In this document: in pieces, positions 47,773 through 57,572 of the stretch | How the letters are laid out: every line of letters starts with the position of its first letter | How positions within the stretch are numbered: position 1 is the stretch's first letter | Assembly: GCA_019637975.1 (NCBI GenBank) | Contig: JAHBUR010000005.1 | Location: 1 to 64,000 of the forward strand | DNA length: 64,000 nt | Direction of reading: 5' to 3' | Origin: Bacteroidota bacterium | GTDB taxonomy: Bacteria; Bacteroidota; Ignavibacteria; UBA10030; UBA6906 | The notes under the pieces: generated by a model | Seen by the model: the letters and a program-made list of their open reading frames with translations, nothing else | Told to the model about the DNA's origin: nothing | The model's database searches: none | Position numbers and translations under genes: made by a program

Positions 47773-50553
47773 ATTTGAAGAGACCTGATATGTTCAGAGG
47801 GATTGAAACTAGACTCCTTCACGTCGATCGGTAATTGGACCTCGAAATTTGAAGAGACCTGATATGTTCAGAGGGATTGAAACTGCCACTCCGCCCGCGT
47901 TCCACATGGTCTCGTAGACATTTGAAGAGACCTGATATGTTCAGAGGGATTGAAACAGCCCCGCGAGGGCTTTGACCGCCCTATGTTTTTTAAGGATTTG
48001 AAGAGACCTGATATGTTCAGAGGGATTGAAACTCTGTCTCCGCAGAACACGATGGCGACGAAGTGGTGCTATTTGAAGAGACCTGATATGTTCAGAGGGA
48101 TTGAAACGTATTTTGTTCCGACTTTGTTGAGGATGTAGGTAATATTTGAAGAGACCTGATATGTTCAGAGGGATTGAAACTTCAACAATCTTCTCGCCTC
48201 CCGCAATTCAGTAGTGGATTTGAAGAGACCTGATATGTTCAGAGGGATTGAAACTCAACTGTACCGTCATTGTAGTGGTTAATAAAGACCGTATTTGAAG
48301 AGACCTGATATGTTCAGAGGGATTGAAACGGAGTGTGCCCAGCCAAGTCATCACCTTTTCGTACTATTTGAAGAGACCTGATATGTTCAGAGGGATTGAA
48401 ACTCTGGTACGAGCGATGCCCATACCCAGTGCAACACTAGATTTGAAGAGACCTGATATGTTCAGAGGGATTGAAACTACCCTTCCTTACCCACCATGTA
48501 CTGGTAGTAACCTTATTTGAAGAGACCTGATATGTTCAGAGGGATTGAAACTGAACACCAGTAACTTGCCCGTTGATTGGCGCAAATTTGAAGAGACCTG
48601 ATATGTTCAGAGGGATTGAAACGAGTCTCCCTCTATTGTAGCGTACGTCACGAGGGTGGATTTGAAGAGACCTGATATGTTCAGAGGGATTGAAACCTGC
48701 TTTTTGTAGATAGGAGCTACTGCAAGCGCCTGAAGATTTGAAGAGACCTGATATGTTCAGAGGGATTGAAACTCTGCATCGTCATTGTCACGCCTGACTA
48801 AGACTGCATTGCCAATTTGAAGAGACCTGATATGTTCAGAGGGATTGAAACTGTCTTGTCGAGATGACCGGAGACGATTTTGTCGACATTTGAAGAGACC
48901 TGATATGTTCAGAGGGATTGAAACTTGTTGGTAGGATCGTCAGTTGTGCTCACTCAATACCTCAATTTGAAGAGACCTGATATGTTCAGAGGGATTGAAA
49001 CTTGATACATACCCGTTGTTGCAGTGATTCCTGTTGACGAATTTGAAGAGACCTGATATGTTCAGAGGGATTGAAACCATTGTATTTTTCGACGGCTGTC
49101 ATCATGTCAGCGTGATTTGAAGAGACCTGATATGTTCAGAGGGATTGAAACCATTGTATTTTTCGACGGCTGTCATCATGTCAGCGTGATTTGAAGAGAC
49201 CTGATATGTTCAGAGGGATTGAAACTCTGATACGCCATGAGTGCTTCGGGGTCTTTCTTGTAGATTTGAAGAGACCTGATATGTTCAGAGGGATTGAAAC
49301 CGAGATTGCAGACATGGTATCTCTCAGTGTGCGCTTCGTGGATTTGAAGAGACCTGATATGTTCAGAGGGATTGAAACCTACTCTCTACTGCAGTTTTCA
49401 AAGTACTTTGCTCAAATTTGAAGAGACCTGATATGTTCAGAGGGATTGAAACCTTTTGCCACTATTTCAGCCGTTGTGGCATCCAGCATTTGAAGAGACC
49501 TGATATGTTCAGAGGGATTGAAACTTTCAGAAACCCCAAACATTTGGGTTTCTGACTGCCGAATTTGAAGAGACCTGATATGTTCAGAGGGATTGAAACC
49601 TAACTGATACCCTAAACGAACTCGGTGCTGAAAAAGCACTCATTTGAAGAGACCTGATATGTTCAGAGGGATTGAAACTGTACTCCTTCGGGTACGTGTA
49701 GTTGGAACGAACTTATTTGAAGAGACCTGATATGTTCAGAGGGATTGAAACTTTGTAACGTTCCGGATGTTCGCACACCGCAAACTCGTATTTGAAGAGA
49801 CCTGATATGTTCAGAGGGATTGAAACCCAGCTCAGCGAAAAAAGGTCCCACGCTTTCCGGAATTTGAAGAGACCTGATATGTTCAGAGGGATTGAAACCT
49901 GTCAGATACTATATAGCGGAATGTGCCTTCGTATATTTGAAGAGACCTGATATGTTCAGAGGGATTGAAACTGTGTTGGGGAAATAGTGGCAACAACCCG
50001 TACCGTATCAATTTGAAGAGACCTGATATGTTCAGAGGGATTGAAACTGAGCTGACCAGCGGTCAGGTTCTGGGACGCGAAGTATTTGAAGAGACCTGAT
50101 ATGTTCAGAGGGATTGAAACCTTGGACGATCCACGCGGCCTGGGGGATCGTGATCTATTTGAAGAGACCTGATATGTTCAGAGGGATTGAAACCGAAGTT
50201 GATCGAGGCGAGAGCGAACGAGATGGCGAATTTGAAGAGACCTGATATGTTCAGAGGGATTGAAACGAAAAATTCAAGCCATTCCTTCTTGGAAATCTTG
50301 ATATTTGAAGAGACCTGATATGTTCAGAGGGATTGAAACGCTTCACCGTGCGCTCGTGGAGCAGTGCAGTGAGGCATTTGAAGAGACCTGATATGTTCAG
50401 AGGGATTGAAACCACGGCGTCGTAGTCGAGCAGCTGCCCGATGTAAATTTGAAGAGACCTGATATGTTCAGAGGGATTGAAACGCGTCCGCCAATACGAA
50501 TGAAATCACCCTTCTCGACCATTTGAAGAGACCTGATATGTTCAGAGGGATTG
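47773..50553 (+). CRISPR. Type III-B CRISPR array, 38 repeats, 37 spacers
   Basis: The repeat is 37 bases: it starts ATTTGAAGAG, ends GGGATTGAAAC, with ACCTGATATGTTCAGA between. Thirty-seven copies appear perfect (starts run from 47773 to 50447); the 38th (50521-50553) lacks the last four bases and marks the trailer end. Spacers are about 34-42 bases. The 3' end ATTGAAAC is the expected crRNA 5' handle, in agreement with rightward transcription. Two adjacent spacers (49078-49114 and 49152-49188) are identical. One spacer (49525-49562) contains a nine-base-pair perfect hairpin. The array directly follows RT-cas1 and cas2. Confidence 0.98.
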
Positions 50554-51745
50554 TCCCGATAGCTTGTGCCGCCGCAGGTAAATCGCAGGAGGCGGCACAT
50601 CGGGATCCCGCCGCGAGGGGTACAGCGCGGAAGGCGGGAAAACCTGCCATGCGAAGCACAAAGCAATTGCGTATCTTCTGAAAAGACCTGCCTGCCCGCC
50701 GTGCTTTATCTTTGGGCGGGCCTACCCACCGAAGCGACTTGCCCGCCGAAACGGAATGCAGCGGGAGCGTAGGTGGGATAAGTTCAGAGAGATTAACCGG
50801 GTCGTCGTGGACCAATCCATAACGACAAACTGCGCAAGGCTGAGTTAGCCCGAAAAGGCGCTGACGGTGTCACGGAATGCCTGCCCGCCTCCACGGGGTC
50901 CGTGAAAACGGTAGGCAGGCGTGACGGCCGAGCTAACCAGCAAGTATCTCACCCCTTCAGGGTGATGTGGTGTTCGTGTGTTTTTATCACTTGGGACTTC
51001 GTCCCAAGCTGTAGTATCTGACCCCCTCGGGGTCATGCCCACAGAATCATCTCCCTCCCTTCTCCTTCCGGCAGGTATTTTAACTGGGCGGCCGTGGACC
51101 ATTCCATGACGACAAACTGCGCAAAGCATGATTGTCCGGAAAATGCGCTGGTAGTGTCACGGAATGGTCCGTGACACCCTTGTTCAATATCATCACCATC
51201 ATGGTACTGTCGGTATTTGCAGGATGGATGTTCGGGGAGTTTGTGTGATGGCTGATCTTCCTGATTCCCGTTACAGGGTGATCTCACCCTTTCAGGGTGT
51301 CGTATTGTTCTTTCGTATATAAAATCTCGGGACTGCGTCCCAAGCTGTAGTATCAGACTCCTTCGGAGTCAACACGAGATGGAAGCATTCGCCGGCACTG
51401 TCCGACCCCAACGGCTTGCCCGCCGTGCCTTACCTTTTGGCGGGGGTCAGATAGTAAAGCCGGGGACAAAGTCCCCGGAAAAAAGACACACCAACAATCC
51501 CGACAAGCAACCCTGAAAGGGTTGGATACTCGCAGCAGTTATTGAAGAGAAATTGCCTCACTGCGCAATGGTCAGCTACATACGCGTCAATGAACATCAA
51601 CGAATCAGGAACATCATCATGAACTGTATTCACCACTTTTACCTGGGTCGTCGTGGACCAATCCATGACGACAAACTGCGCAACGCTGAGTTGTCCCGGA
51701 GATGCGCTGTTGGTGTCACGGAATGGTCCGTGACACCCGGGTTAA
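50554..51745. repeat. Palindrome cluster at the right edge of the CRISPR locus
   Basis: Begins exactly where the last repeat breaks, with an inverted repeat TCCCGAT...GTGCCGCC / GGCGGCAC-ATCGGGA (50554-50606). Then come GTGTCACGGAATG interrupted by CCTGCCCGCC...GGTAGGCAGG (50869-50920), CACCC/GGGTG, CTTGGGAC-TTC-GTCCCAAG, an empty GACCCC-CTC-GGGGTC (51019-51033), GTGTCACGGA/TCCGTGACAC (51153-51176), GACTCC-TTC-GGAGTC (51357-51371), CCGGGGAC-AAA-GTCCCCGG, CAACCC/GGGTTG, and GTCGTCGTGGA/TCCATGACGAC plus a last GTGTCACGGA element (51649-51738). No gene is supported. Confidence 0.85.
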
Positions 51746-51831
51746 CACCCTTTCCCTGAATTGCTGCATCTAATCAGGTACATTGTGTTCGGCAGGGTTA
51801 CGAACTTCTTCACCAATCGAACGGTTACCAC

Positions 51832-52458
51832 TTGGCGTCGGACAAGTTTCACTGGTATGACGGCTGGTTCTATGACCGCTGGATAGCTCCGCATCAGGAT
51901 GAGATGTTTGCTCGCATCAGGGAGATCATTGAGCCTCAGTCCAGCGTTCTTGATGTAGGCTGCGGCACGGGACGTCTCGCATTTCTGCTTGCAGACACAT
52001 GCGATCGAGTTCTGGGAATAGACCTTTCGAGCCGTAATGTAGCAACAGCCCGGCTTGTTCTTTCAAAACACTCGCGGGCAAATGTTGCATTTTCACACAC
52101 GACTGCGTCCGAATTGCTCTCCGCAAAAACTGATTACTTCGACTATGCGGTACTCACGTATGTTCTTCATGAGGTGCCGATTCAGGAGAGAGTGCAGTTG
52201 TTGCGCGATATCGCCGGGTTGGCACGGACAATCATCATAGGCGACTACCTTGTTCCGCAGCCCGCCGGACTGCTGTCCGTATTCAATGAGATGGTGGAAT
52301 TTGCGGCAGGCCGGGATCACTACAGGAACTACAAGGCATTTACCGAGCACGGCGGCATAGGGGGTATCGTTTCAACGTTGAAGTTCAGAGTCGTGAAAGA
52401 AATTCGGAATTCCCCCCGCAACAGTCACATCGTTGTACTTCAGAGTCACAATGCATAG
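51832..52458 (+). CDS. Class I SAM-dependent methyltransferase
   Basis: A 208-residue Rossmann-fold methyltransferase. Motif I is VLDVGCGTGRLAFLL (about 39-53), followed by DRVLGIDLSSRNVATARL. The later DYAVLTYVLHEVP is motif IV-like. The substrate is unknown; the family includes small-molecule and lipid methyltransferases. The start is uncertain: TTG 51832 gives ASDKFHWYDGWFYD, a sensible N-terminus. It is followed 29 bases later by the putative transporter. Confidence 0.8.
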   Translation: MASDKFHWYDGWFYDRWIAPHQDEMFARIREIIEPQSSVLDVGCGTGRLAFLLADTCDRVLGIDLSSRNVATARLVLSKHSRANVAFSHTTASELLSAKTDYFDYAVLTYVLHEVPIQERVQLLRDIAGLARTIIIGDYLVPQPAGLLSVFNEMVEFAAGRDHYRNYKAFTEHGGIGGIVSTLKFRVVKEIRNSPRNSHIVVLQSHNA

Positions 52459-52487
52459 ATTCTGGCTGACGAGAGGTGGAGCATAGT

Positions 52488-53330
52488 ATGGATACAATAC
52501 TCCTCACAGTAGGTACTGAAACCCTCAAGGTCACGATGTTGGTTCTGGTGATGATGGTGATCGTTGACCTTGTAAATGTGTGGACACGCGGGAAAATCGC
52601 CGTTGTCCTCAAACATGGAAGGCAATGGCGCCAGTACGTGGTTGCGTCATTCATCGGGGCTGCGCCGGGATGCGTTGGGGCATTCACCAACGTATCCTTG
52701 TATATCCATGGTATGATCAGCTTCGGCGCGTTGGTTGGCGCTATGGCTGCAGTTTCGGGTGACGAAGCGTTCGTCATGTTGGCGATGTTTCCGGACACGG
52801 CGCTGTTCCTGTTTGCTTTGCTCTTCGTCATTGGAATCGGGGTTGGATGGACTGCGGATCGACTGATAAAGAAATGGAATATCCAAACCTGCACAGATTG
52901 CGACTCCACTCTTATCCATCCCAGGCATGAAAACGTCATGCACTACATCAAGGAACATGTCTGGGACCATATCATTCGAAGGCACTTGTGGAAGACTGCG
53001 CTCTGGACGTTCGGAGCGCTGCTTGTGGTCGAAATAGGGCTCAAACAATGGAATCTCGAAGCGCTTGCATCTGAATACGCACTTTGGCTCCTTTTTCTCG
53101 GGGCTCTTATCGGTTTGATTCCTGAATCGGGCCCTCACCTGATTTTCGTGACGATGTTTGCCAACGGCCTGATTCCCTTTTCCGTTCTTTTTACAAGTTC
53201 GTTTGTTCAGGATGGACACGGTATGCTACCGATGCTCTCGTATTCTGTGAGAGATTCAATGCTCATCAAGGCGTTTAACATCGTGTTTGGAGTAACAATA
53301 GGCCTCGGCTTTTATGCGTTTGGTTGGTGA
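52488..53330 (+). CDS. Putative manganese/heavy-metal exporter (ArsP_2-like)
   Basis: A 280-residue inner-membrane protein with about seven to eight hydrophobic segments in two halves joined by a soluble His- and Cys-containing loop (CTDCDSTLIHPRHENVMHYIKEHV, in outline, about 137-160). Segments such as SFIGAAPGCVGAFTNVSLY and LIGLIPESGPHLIFVTMF have the small-residue and proline pattern of the putative manganese transporter family. ATG 52488 is chosen; AGAGGTGG lies just upstream. Substrate is inferred from the family only. Confidence 0.7.
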   Translation: MDTILLTVGTETLKVTMLVLVMMVIVDLVNVWTRGKIAVVLKHGRQWRQYVVASFIGAAPGCVGAFTNVSLYIHGMISFGALVGAMAAVSGDEAFVMLAMFPDTALFLFALLFVIGIGVGWTADRLIKKWNIQTCTDCDSTLIHPRHENVMHYIKEHVWDHIIRRHLWKTALWTFGALLVVEIGLKQWNLEALASEYALWLLFLGALIGLIPESGPHLIFVTMFANGLIPFSVLFTSSFVQDGHGMLPMLSYSVRDSMLIKAFNIVFGVTIGLGFYAFGW

Positions 53331-53375
53331 TTTTTGAAACCTTCTGTAAACAGAAACATTACCACAAGAACTATC

Positions 53376-53816
53376 ATGACAGGACAACATATGGAAACGG
53401 GCAATGGAGGTTTCCATCAAAGGTGTTTCGCCTGCGGAACAGAAAATCCGAACGGATTGCACCTCCATTTTGAACGGGAGGGAGACACAAATACCGGAAC
53501 AGTGACACTTGACAGCAACTTTCGAGGATATGAAGGAATGACACAAGGAGGCATTGTTGCAACCATTCTCGACTCTGCCATGGTGCAACTGCTGCATGAC
53601 TTGCTTGGCAGTAGTCCTGTAACCGCCAGATTGGATGTTCGCTATCTCAACACAACTCCTCTCCGGCGGCCGCTTACGGTAAAAGCACGAATGACGAAAC
53701 AACGCGGAAATATGTGCTGGGCCGAGGCCGAGATCATTGAAGCAACGGATCGTTGCGCAACCGCCTCGGGGGTTTTCAGAGTATTCTGTCAAGAACCGCC
53801 AAATCATCAAAGCTGA
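53376..53816 (+). CDS. PaaI-type hotdog thioesterase
   Basis: A 146-residue hotdog-fold protein expected to hydrolyse an acyl-CoA thioester. Visible features are CFACGTENPNGLHLHF near residue 16, then GYEGMTQGGIVATILDSAM with the typical HGG-like QGG turn and the acidic residue D at the active helix, and ARLDVRYLNTTPLRRPL. ATG 53376 is chosen over an upstream TTG. It follows the transporter by 45 bases in the same direction. Confidence 0.8.
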   Translation: MTGQHMETGNGGFHQRCFACGTENPNGLHLHFEREGDTNTGTVTLDSNFRGYEGMTQGGIVATILDSAMVQLLHDLLGSSPVTARLDVRYLNTTPLRRPLTVKARMTKQRGNMCWAEAEIIEATDRCATASGVFRVFCQEPPNHQS

Positions 53817-53905
53817 CACGTATCCGCACAGTATTCGAAGCAGTAACAACGCAAGGTATAGTGAACTGAAGACATTCTCACGTATCATTTCAACTTTGGA
53901 GCAAC

Positions 53906-54319
53906 ATGACTAACGAAAGCATCAAGATTGCATTTGTCACCGACGACGGCATTACCATCTCATCTCACTTTGGACGGGCACACTTCTACGAAATTGTCAC
54001 GTTGGAAAACGGCCGGATCGTTCATCGGGAACGTCGCGAAAAGTACGGGCATCATACCTTCTCTTCCACCGAAGAACGTCATGAGCACGGACACACCGAA
54101 CATGGATTTGATGACGCATCGAGGCGCAAGCATGACAGCATGATCGCTGCAATTGTAGATTGTCAGATTCTTGTCGCGCGTGGGATGGGCGAAGGCGCAT
54201 TTCATCACTTGAAGGATGCAAATATTACTCCGATTCTCACCGATCTTAAAGAGATTCAACCAACGTTGCAGGAATATATCAAGAACGGCCTGATCAATCA
54301 CGCAGAACTGTTGCATTAG
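53906..54319 (+). CDS. Dinitrogenase iron-molybdenum cofactor-type protein
   Basis: A 137-residue protein of the NifX/NafY-like fold (PF02579). IKIAFVTDDGITISSHFGRAHFYEI is the family's first strand and loop (given in outline); ILVARGMGEGAFHHLKDANI and TLQEYIKNGLI follow. A His- and Glu-rich insert (HTFSSTEERHEHGHTEHGFDD) in the middle could bind metal. No nif genes are nearby, so a role in nitrogen fixation is not implied; such proteins also occur in metal-cluster handling. Confidence 0.8.
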   Translation: MTNESIKIAFVTDDGITISSHFGRAHFYEIVTLENGRIVHRERREKYGHHTFSSTEERHEHGHTEHGFDDASRRKHDSMIAAIVDCQILVARGMGEGAFHHLKDANITPILTDLKEIQPTLQEYIKNGLINHAELLH

Positions 54320-54389
54320 ACAACGAGAAGGAGAGGGAGAAGGAGAAGAAAACATCCTCGGAAGACCAACTGCACATGTAGCATGAGTT

Positions 54390-54896
54390 ATGAAAATCGA
54401 AGATCTGACACGGGAAGAGCTGCTCACACTCGTCGAAGTATATGCAAAGAATTGGCTCGCCCACGACGGATGCTGGTTTCTCGCAGCAGAGAAAACACTC
54501 GGCATGGAGACGGCAATTGAGTTGGACACGAAATCGTGGGCGTGTTTCTCCCCCGTCGAAGGGCGGCGTATCATGCAGGCGTTTGGTATTCCGGAGAATG
54601 GAGGACTTGACGCTTTGGAGGAAGCTCTTGGGTTGAGATTGTACGCAGCCATCAACCGACAAGAAGCGGAGCGCGTAAACGAAAATACACTCCGCTTCCG
54701 TATGGTGGAATGCAGAGTTCAGCAAACGCGGGAGCGGAAGGGACTACCCCTTTTCCCCTGTAAGTCCGTCGGAATTGTCGAGTACACAGGTTTTGCAGAG
54801 ACCGTGGATTCCCGTATCAAAACAACATGCGTGCACGCTCCGCCAGACTCAACAACCGGAGGCTATTGCGATTGGGAATTCACCTTGCGCCGCTGA
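54390..54896 (+). CDS. DUF6125-like protein
   Basis: A 168-residue cytosolic protein. The opening LTREELLTLVEVYAKNWLAHDGCWFLAAEK and the later MVECRVQQTRERKGLPLFPCKS with scattered cysteines and a final GYCDWEFTLR resemble DUF6125, sometimes described as a redox- or methyltransferase-associated helper (both stretches given in outline). Function unknown. It is convergent with the kor operon, which ends 57 bases away. Confidence 0.6.
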   Translation: MKIEDLTREELLTLVEVYAKNWLAHDGCWFLAAEKTLGMETAIELDTKSWACFSPVEGRRIMQAFGIPENGGLDALEEALGLRLYAAINRQEAERVNENTLRFRMVECRVQQTRERKGLPLFPCKSVGIVEYTGFAETVDSRIKTTCVHAPPDSTTGGYCDWEFTLRR

Positions 54897-54953
54897 ACCG
54901 GAGCGCAACCATGGGCGCTTGATGATTCCGAGAAGAAACCGGAGGCGAAGAAG

Positions 54954-55529
54954 TTATTCGGCCACTGCTTCCTCTTTCTTCGCACCACTCATCACTTCCA
55001 TTCCGTATTCAAAGCCGCGTTCGAATGCCTTCATGTTCAACTCTTCCGTACCTTTCGGTACCGAGGCAAGCACGGCCTGCTCCATCGCCTTCTTGCCGAC
55101 AATCCGTGTCACAGCCGTCAGAAAGCCCATCATCACGATATTCACGACGAGCTTTTTGCCGAGTTCTTCAGCGATGCGGGTGGCAGGAATGGAAAAATGC
55201 CTGATATCCTTCCGAAGATTGTGGGCCTTGACCAACTCCTCTTCCGTGATCAACACGCCTCCCGTCGCCAGTTCGGGTGAGAATTTCGTGTATGCCTCCT
55301 GCGACATGACGATCATGAGTTCGGGAGACGTGATATACGGATATGCAATCGGCTCCTGCGCAACTATCACCTGGGCGCTGCAAGCGCTTCCCCGCGCCTC
55401 AGGCCCGAATGCCTGAATCATCGTGGCATGTTTTTCGTCATAGATCGATGCCGCCCTGCCGATGATGTACCCGCTGAGAATAACCCCCTGACCGCCGAAC
55501 CCGCCGATTTTGATTTCTGTTCTTGACAT
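54954..55529 (-). CDS. korC: 2-oxoacid:ferredoxin oxidoreductase, gamma subunit
   Basis: A 191-residue subunit of a CoA-dependent, ferredoxin-linked oxidoreductase. IKIGGFGGQGVILSGYIIG is the diagnostic opening, then QAFGPEARGSACSAQVIVA. It is the last gene of a four-gene operon. Start ATG 55529, four bases after the beta stop. Whether the substrate is 2-oxoglutarate or another 2-oxoacid cannot be proved from sequence alone; the korDABC order favours 2-oxoglutarate. Confidence 0.9.
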   Translation of the reverse strand: MSRTEIKIGGFGGQGVILSGYIIGRAASIYDEKHATMIQAFGPEARGSACSAQVIVAQEPIAYPYITSPELMIVMSQEAYTKFSPELATGGVLITEEELVKAHNLRKDIRHFSIPATRIAEELGKKLVVNIVMMGFLTAVTRIVGKKAMEQAVLASVPKGTEELNMKAFERGFEYGMEVMSGAKKEEAVAE

Positions 55530-55533
55530 TGCG

Positions 55534-56409
55534 TTATCCTTTGTATGGCACGTATGCGGCACCGAGCTTTTGTTGATAGTATTCGTTCATGACGTCGAGG
55601 TACGTCGGGCGTTCCTTGTCGACGAACTTGCCGACAACAATCTTGCCCTGAAACTCCAACGGAATTGTCCTTGTATCGGCGCCATTACGGATTTCGCTGT
55701 TATCGCGGTAGAACATCATCTGATCCAATCCGTCGCCGAGTTTGTTCCTTCGACTGTACAGCGTCGGGCACGGAGCCATTACTTCGATAAAGGAGAATCC
55801 CTTCTTCGCCAAAGCCTCTTTGATAGATTTGGTAAGATGACGAACGTGGAACGCAGTCCACCGCGCCACATACACCGCGCCGCATGATTCCGCAAGGTAC
55901 GGCAGGTTGAACGACTGCTCGTAGTTGCCGTACGGGGTCGTGGAGGCCGTCGCCGTCATCGGGGTTGTGGGGGCAACCTGCCCGCCCGTCATACCATAGA
56001 TGAAGTTGTTGACGAGAATAACTGTCATGTCCACATTGCGGCGAGCCGCGTGAATGAAATGATTGCCGCCAATCGCCGTCAAGTCGCCATCGCCGCTGTA
56101 GACAACCACTTTGAGTTCGGGATTGGCGAGCTTGAGTCCGGTGGCGAAAGGAATTGCCCTTCCGTGGGTTGTGTGGAACGAGTCGAGATTCACGTACCCG
56201 GCCACACGCCCCGTGCAGCCGATACCTGAAACAACGGCAACTTTCTGCAAATCGAGTCCGCTGGTTTCCAACGCATGCGCGAAACAATTCACCGTTGTTC
56301 CGATGCCGCAGCCCGGGCACCAGATATGCGGCATCCGGTCCATGCGAAGAAACGACTCGACAGTATTGGATGGAACCGCCTGCTCGACTTCAAAAACCTC
56401 TTGTCCCAT
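55534..56409 (-). CDS. korB: 2-oxoacid:ferredoxin oxidoreductase, beta subunit
   Basis: A 291-residue thiamine diphosphate-binding subunit. HIWCPGCGIGTTVNCF provides the CPGCG iron-sulphur/thiamine region, VYSGDGDLTAIGGNH is the GDGD thiamine-binding motif, and NNFIYGMTGGQVAPTTP is typical of the beta chain. ATG 56409 (GQEVFEVEQAVPSN) is chosen and is two bases after the alpha stop. Confidence 0.93.
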   Translation of the reverse strand: MGQEVFEVEQAVPSNTVESFLRMDRMPHIWCPGCGIGTTVNCFAHALETSGLDLQKVAVVSGIGCTGRVAGYVNLDSFHTTHGRAIPFATGLKLANPELKVVVYSGDGDLTAIGGNHFIHAARRNVDMTVILVNNFIYGMTGGQVAPTTPMTATASTTPYGNYEQSFNLPYLAESCGAVYVARWTAFHVRHLTKSIKEALAKKGFSFIEVMAPCPTLYSRRNKLGDGLDQMMFYRDNSEIRNGADTRTIPLEFQGKIVVGKFVDKERPTYLDVMNEYYQQKLGAAYVPYKG

Positions 56410-56411
56410 GA

Positions 56412-57572
56412 TTATCCTTTTGCGCTCTGCTTGATGACGTTGTAGATATCCTTCGGGTTGTGTACCGTACCGCCCGCATGACCAACAAGTTCCACCCGCG
56501 CTTTTCCTGCCGCGCATCGTTCCACCTCATACACCATCTGGCCTAAATTCAACTCGGGAACGACAAACGACTTCACTTGTGCCGCAAGCTCCCGAATGCG
56601 TGATTCGGGAAAAGGCCACACAACAACAAGCCGGAGATGACCGACTTTGATTCCTTCCTTTCGTGCCTGGTCAATAGCCGGAATCGCCGTGCGTGATGAA
56701 ATGCCGTATGTTACCACAACAACATCGGCCCCTTCTACTTCATCCTCGATATATTCGACAATCTTGTGCGCATTATGTTTGATCTTGTTGACGAGCCGGG
56801 GGATGAGTTTCTCCTGCGTTTGAACAGTCATGCTCGGATATCCTCGCTCGTCGTGCGTCAATCCCGTGACGTGAATGTTGAACCCGTCGCCTGCCTTTAC
56901 CATTTCGGGAACGAGATTGCCGTTAGTTTTGTAGGGAAGATATTCGGACTTTGCGCCTTCGTAGAACTTGCGCGGCACAATCTCAATCTGATCGGCCGGA
57001 GGAATCACGACCCGCTCGGTCATGTGACCGACACATTCATCCATCATGAACATCACCGGTACACGGTATTCCTCGGCAAGATTGAACGCCTTGATAGTGA
57101 GATCGAAACATTCCTGCGGCGAATTCGGAGAGAGGGCAATAACGCCGTAATCCCCATGCGAACCCCACCGCGCTTGCATCATATCGCCTTGGGCAGGCTG
57201 TGTCGGCAAGCCGGTTGATGGGCCGGCCCGCTGCACATCCACAAACACGCAAGGCGCTTCCGTCATTGCCGCAAGCCCGATATGTTCCATCATCAACGAA
57301 AAACCGGGACCCGATGTCACGGTCATTGCCTTCTTCCCCGCCCACACAGCGCCTTGAATTGCAATGGAGGAGGCAATCTCATCTTCCATTTGAATGAACA
57401 TACCGCCGACATACGGAAACCGCGCCGCAATCCGTTCAACGACTTCCGTTGAAGGCGTGATCGGGTATCCGGCAACGAAGCGGCATCCCGCGGCAATTGC
57501 GCCCTCGGAGCAGGCATGATCACCGTCGAGAAAGTGGAAGCCCGTCAATACTCCTTTAGGATCTGCTTTCAC
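56412..57572 (-). CDS. korA: 2-oxoacid:ferredoxin oxidoreductase, alpha subunit
   Basis: A 386-residue alpha subunit. GNEAC-like ACSEGAIAAGCRFVAGYPITPSTE, AMTVTSGPGFSLMMEHIGLA and GPSTGLPTQPAQGDMMQARWG are in the family order (each written as a segment). GTG 57572 is the chosen start: it follows an AGGAG and overlaps the ferredoxin stop as GTGA. The gene is not fused to a gamma domain. Works with the beta, gamma and ferredoxin subunits to interconvert 2-oxoacids and acyl-CoA plus CO2. Confidence 0.93.
   Translation of the reverse strand: MKADPKGVLTGFHFLDGDHACSEGAIAAGCRFVAGYPITPSTEVVERIAARFPYVGGMFIQMEDEIASSIAIQGAVWAGKKAMTVTSGPGFSLMMEHIGLAAMTEAPCVFVDVQRAGPSTGLPTQPAQGDMMQARWGSHGDYGVIALSPNSPQECFDLTIKAFNLAEEYRVPVMFMMDECVGHMTERVVIPPADQIEIVPRKFYEGAKSEYLPYKTNGNLVPEMVKAGDGFNIHVTGLTHDERGYPSMTVQTQEKLIPRLVNKIKHNAHKIVEYIEDEVEGADVVVVTYGISSRTAIPAIDQARKEGIKVGHLRLVVVWPFPESRIRELAAQVKSFVVPELNLGQMVYEVERCAAGKARVELVGHAGGTVHNPKDIYNVIKQSAKG

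Noticed and set aside
47950-49850. Open frames across the CRISPR array on both strands
   Set aside because: They are translations of the 37-base repeat (recurring KRPDMFRGIE or FNPSEHIRSLQ) and not genes.
53906-54319. Nitrogen-fixation gene cluster
   Set aside because: Only the cofactor-type fold is present; no nifHDK, nifB or nifE genes are in the window.
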